Assembly: GCA_021202325.1 (NCBI GenBank)
Contig: JAJQDF010000248.1
Coordinates: 1-7,307 of the forward strand
Direction of reading: 5' to 3'
From: Clostridiales bacterium
GTDB taxonomy: Bacteria; Bacillota; Clostridia; Lachnospirales; Anaerotignaceae
Length of the DNA: 7,307 nucleotides
How positions within the stretch are numbered: position 1 is the stretch's first letter; each line of letters begins with the position of its first letter. A program made the translations under genes and the position numbers. The notes under the pieces are model-generated. The model made no database searches, was not told where the DNA came from, and was given only the letters and a program-made list of their open reading frames with translations. Positions 4,775 to 7,307 of the stretch are shown piece by piece.

Positions 4775-5671
4775 ATGAATATGTTTAAAAAAATTAAATA
4801 TGCCTGTGCGGCAGTTCTGCCTATGTTCCTAGCAGCTTGCTCTTCGTCATATCAGGATGACAGCAGCATAAAGGCTGTGGCTTCATTCTATCCCATGTAT
4901 ATAATTGCCGAAAATGTTATAGGCGATATAGCGGGCATAAGTCTTGAAAACATGGCTCAGCCCCAAACAGGCTGTCTCCATGACTATCAGCTTACCAGCG
5001 GCGACATGCGGAAGTTGGATGCCGCCGATCTTTTCATTATTAACGGTGGAGGCATGGAAAGCTTTTTGGATAATGCCCTTTCGCTTTTTCCGGAAATGAA
5101 TATAATCGATACATCGGACGGCACCGTTCAGCTCGAGGAAGAAGAAGCCCACGACCATGGTAATGATGACGGCCATGAAATAAATCCCCACTTTTGGCTT
5201 TATCCCGAAAATGCCGCCGTTCAGGCTCAAAACATATGCGATGCCCTAAGCGAAATTTATCCCGAAGGCGCCGATGAATTCCAGGCCAACACAGATAAAT
5301 TCATTGAAGATATATCTAATGTCGAAACCTTTGACGGAGACGGCGTAAAGGCGTGCATATTCAATGAGGCCTTTGAATATCTGTCGCTGTCCTATGGTCT
5401 GGACGTAAGGCTTTGTATTGAAATGGATGAAAATGAAACTCCGTCAGCCAAGGAGCTGGCCGAAATAATAGATGCGGTAAACGATGAAGAAATATCCCTG
5501 CTTATTGCTGCCGATGATGCCTCCAAGGCAATCGCCGACACCATAGCAAGGGAAACCGATGCCGAAGTAATTGTACTGGATCCGGTTTTAACCGGCGATT
5601 ATTCACCGTCAAGATATGTTGAGGCGCTGAACAGCAACGCCCGCATACTTAAAGGAAGTGTTGATAAATGA
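4775..5671 (+). CDS. znuA: Zinc-type ABC importer substrate-binding lipoprotein (ZnuA/AdcA-like)
   Basis: A 298-residue cluster A-I metal-binding protein that would capture zinc (or manganese) outside the membrane and hand it to the permease. A lipoprotein signal ends in the lipobox LAAC (19-22), so Cys22 would be lipidated. Binding positions by alignment with ZnuA and PsaA are His69 (GCLHDY), His139 (NPHFWLYPENA), then Asn197 (FNEAFEYL), where zinc proteins have His and manganese proteins Glu, and Asp269 (VLDP). An acidic/His loop with His126, 128 and 134 fits zinc-specific relatives. I start at the ATG at 4775, after GGAAGTGA (4762-4769); the in-frame ATG at 4727 falls inside the operator. 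It leads the znuACB operon and overlaps znuC by 4 bases. The substrate zinc is inferred; the Asn makes it less certain. Confidence 0.88.
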   Translation: MNMFKKIKYACAAVLPMFLAACSSSYQDDSSIKAVASFYPMYIIAENVIGDIAGISLENMAQPQTGCLHDYQLTSGDMRKLDAADLFIINGGGMESFLDNALSLFPEMNIIDTSDGTVQLEEEEAHDHGNDDGHEINPHFWLYPENAAVQAQNICDALSEIYPEGADEFQANTDKFIEDISNVETFDGDGVKACIFNEAFEYLSLSYGLDVRLCIEMDENETPSAKELAEIIDAVNDEEISLLIAADDASKAIADTIARETDAEVIVLDPVLTGDYSPSRYVEALNSNARILKGSVDK

Positions 5672-6432
5672 GCGCACATAACAACTGCGGTCTATGCAAA
5701 GTTAATATAGAAAATCTTTCGGTATATGACGGACAGGAAACCATTATTAATAATGTAAATATGGAATTCCACTGCGGTGAGCTGACCGCACTCATAGGAA
5801 AAAACGGCTCCGGAAAAACCACCCTTATAAAAGCTATTCTTGGCGAAAGGCCTCATACCGGCAGCATAACCTATTTGGATCATGAGGATGGAAAAATAAA
5901 GAAGCTGACCACAGGCTATGTTCCACAGCAGCTTGCCTTTGACAAAAGCACCCCGGTCTCTGTGCTGGACTTTGTTGCTTCTTCGGTTTCGAAGCACCCG
6001 GTTTGGATGGGACACAAAAAGGCACTTCGTTCTTCCATACAGTCCCGCCTAGATGATTTCAGCGTCGGTCATGTAATAGACCGAAAGCTAGGCGACCTTT
6101 CCGGCGGCGAACTCCAGAGGGTACTTCTTGCCATGGCCATAGAGCCTCTGCCGGATCTGCTTATACTGGACGAGCCTGTTTCAGGAATTGATGTCAACGG
6201 CTTGGATATGTTCTACAAAAAGGTTTCCGAGCTTAGAAATAAATACCACATAGCCATACTCCTTGTTTCCCACGACCTGAGCCTTATAAAAAGCTATGCC
6301 GACAGAATTGTCCTCATGGACAGAACTGTAATAGCCCAGGGCACTCCCGATGAGGTATATAAAACCAAAGAGTTTAATGAAATATTCGGCTATGCATTGA
6401 AGGAGGCAGACGTCAGTGGAAATAATATATAG
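5668..6432 (+). CDS. znuC: Zinc-type ABC importer ATPase (ZnuC-like)
   Basis: The 254-residue product is the cytosolic ATP-hydrolysing subunit that powers metal import. Motifs in order are Walker A GKNGSGKT (44-51), Q-loop VPQQ (85-88), signature LSGGE (144-148), Walker B LLILDEP (164-170) with catalytic Glu169, D-loop SGID (172-175) and the switch His202 (VSHD). All key residues are intact and the length suits metal-family ATPases. Its ATG overlaps the znuA stop (ATGA), and a GGAAGTG site lies just upstream. It is between the binding protein and the permease, the usual Firmicute order. Homology to ZnuC/AdcC/MntB subfamilies is clear; the metal comes from context. Confidence 0.95.
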   Translation: MSAHNNCGLCKVNIENLSVYDGQETIINNVNMEFHCGELTALIGKNGSGKTTLIKAILGERPHTGSITYLDHEDGKIKKLTTGYVPQQLAFDKSTPVSVLDFVASSVSKHPVWMGHKKALRSSIQSRLDDFSVGHVIDRKLGDLSGGELQRVLLAMAIEPLPDLLILDEPVSGIDVNGLDMFYKKVSELRNKYHIAILLVSHDLSLIKSYADRIVLMDRTVIAQGTPDEVYKTKEFNEIFGYALKEADVSGNNI

Positions 6433-7249
6433 TATAATGGAAGCTATTCTGCCCTTCGATTTCATAAGATTTGACTTTATGAAAAACGCTTTACTGGCTG
6501 TGCTTCTTGTAACGCCGCTTTTCGGAATGCTTGGCACAATGGCTGTAAACAACAAAATGGCCTTTTTCTCCGATGCATTGGGGCACAGCGCACTGACCGT
6601 CATAGCCCTTGGTGTACTTCTCGGCGCCGGCGAGCCCATAATATGTATGCTTGCCTTCGGAGTATTATTCGGCCTCGCCATAAGAAAGGTAAAAAGCAGC
6701 TCAAATGCCTCGTCGGACACCGTCATAAGCGTATTTTCTTCGGCGTCCATGGCACTTGGTATAGTGATATTATCAAAGAGCGGAGGCTTCGCAAAATATT
6801 CCTCATATCTTATCGGCGACATACTCACGGTTTCTCCGTCATATATAGGCGTATTGGCTGTTGTTCTTATTGCGGCCTATGTAGTTTGGTATTTCATATA
6901 TAATGACCTGCTTCTGCTCAGCATAAATCCTTCGCTGTCAGCCAGCCGAGACGTAAGAAACGCCTCTACGGAAAACGTATTTGTTATAATGGTGGCCATT
7001 GCCGTTATGCTTTCCATAAAGCAGATAGGCATACTTACCATAAATTCTCTGCTCATACTTCCGGCAGCATCGGCAAGGAATATTGCAAAAAATTCTAATC
7101 AGTACCACGTCATGTCAACAATTATCGCCTTGCTCTGCGGAATAATCGGACTGATAATATCCTTCTATGCGGACACTGCCGCCGGCGCAACAATGGTGCT
7201 TTTGGCCGCTGTCGTATATTTTGCAACATATCTTTTATCCAAAAAATAA
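6416..7249 (+). CDS. znuB: Zinc-type ABC importer permease (ZnuB-like)
   Basis: The 277-residue integral membrane protein forms the metal channel as a homodimer. About eight or nine hydrophobic segments are visible, at roughly 25-43, 54-70, 74-90, 103-120, 142-161, 187-200, 204-219, 232-250 and 255-273. Family hallmarks include the early segment AFFSDALGHSALT (49-61), which contains the conserved His57, and SLLILPAASARN (211-222), typical of this ABC-3 permease family. It starts at GTG 6416, supported by AAGGAGG at 6400-6406 with a 9-base spacing, and overlaps znuC by 17 bases, so translation is probably coupled. It is followed 16 bases later by a strong terminator. Confidence 0.95.
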   Translation: MEIIYSIMEAILPFDFIRFDFMKNALLAVLLVTPLFGMLGTMAVNNKMAFFSDALGHSALTVIALGVLLGAGEPIICMLAFGVLFGLAIRKVKSSSNASSDTVISVFSSASMALGIVILSKSGGFAKYSSYLIGDILTVSPSYIGVLAVVLIAAYVVWYFIYNDLLLLSINPSLSASRDVRNASTENVFVIMVAIAVMLSIKQIGILTINSLLILPAASARNIAKNSNQYHVMSTIIALLCGIIGLIISFYADTAAGATMVLLAAVVYFATYLLSKK

Positions 7250-7265
7250 TTTAACCCAATATTTT

Positions 7266-7291
7266 AGGGCGGCCGTTTGGCCGCCCTTTTC
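7266..7291 (+). terminator. znuACB operon terminator
   Basis: A GC-rich 9-bp stem AGGGCGGCC (7266-7274) / GGCCGCCCT (7279-7287) with a GTTT loop runs into TTTTC. It lies 17 bases past the znuB stop, showing the operon ends there. No zur gene is visible in the remaining 16 bases. Confidence 0.93.
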
Positions 7292-7307
7292 TTGCACTCT
7301 TTATGAT

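Overview
The window looks like a chromosomal piece from a low-to-moderate-GC Gram-positive anaerobe, most likely class Clostridia. The reasons are strong AGGAGG-type ribosome binding sites, consensus TTGACA/TATAAT promoters, a 78-residue Firmicute-style SecG, a C-terminal attenuator-type L10 leader, a small four-cysteine TSCPD protein of a kind common in Clostridia, and a lipoprotein metal-binding protein. The genus cannot be fixed from the sequence alone.

Layout, left to right. Positions 1-257 contain no gene but carry a 200-bp element (23-222): six small hairpins, each with a three-base loop, closed by a perfect 13-bp inverted repeat. secG follows on the + strand with its own promoter and terminator. 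It converges on a long minus-strand block that reads (right to left) TSCPD gene, rpmG, secE, nusG, rplK, rplA, L10 leader, rplJ, rplL, terminator. This is the classic secretion/elongation/ribosomal-stalk cluster, but it stops after rplL; the usual rpoB-rpoC continuation is absent. The block has three recognisable promoters: a weaker one before the TSCPD gene, one before rpmG, and one before rplJ. The last two share the 10-mer TTGACAAAGG and sit just past the preceding stop codon. rplJL is further controlled by an L10 leader with an intrinsic attenuator and a visible alternative (antiterminator) pairing.

Divergent from the TSCPD gene is a zinc-type ABC importer operon in the order binding lipoprotein, ATPase, permease (znuA-znuC-znuB). 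The three genes overlap and end at a strong terminator. A consensus promoter is followed by a perfect 10-1-10 inverted repeat that looks like a Zur (Fur-family) operator, so the operon is probably zinc-repressed. The binding protein keeps two His and one Asp metal ligand positions but has Asn at the third (His/Glu) position.

The genes fall into three jobs: protein export (SecG, SecE), translation and transcription elongation (L33, L11, L1, L10, L7/L12, NusG) and metal uptake (ZnuACB). The cysteine-rich form of L33 and the four-cysteine TSCPD protein next to a Zur-type operon suggest a possible zinc theme, which is inference only. No full new system is evident; the most unexplained structure is the hairpin array at the left edge.
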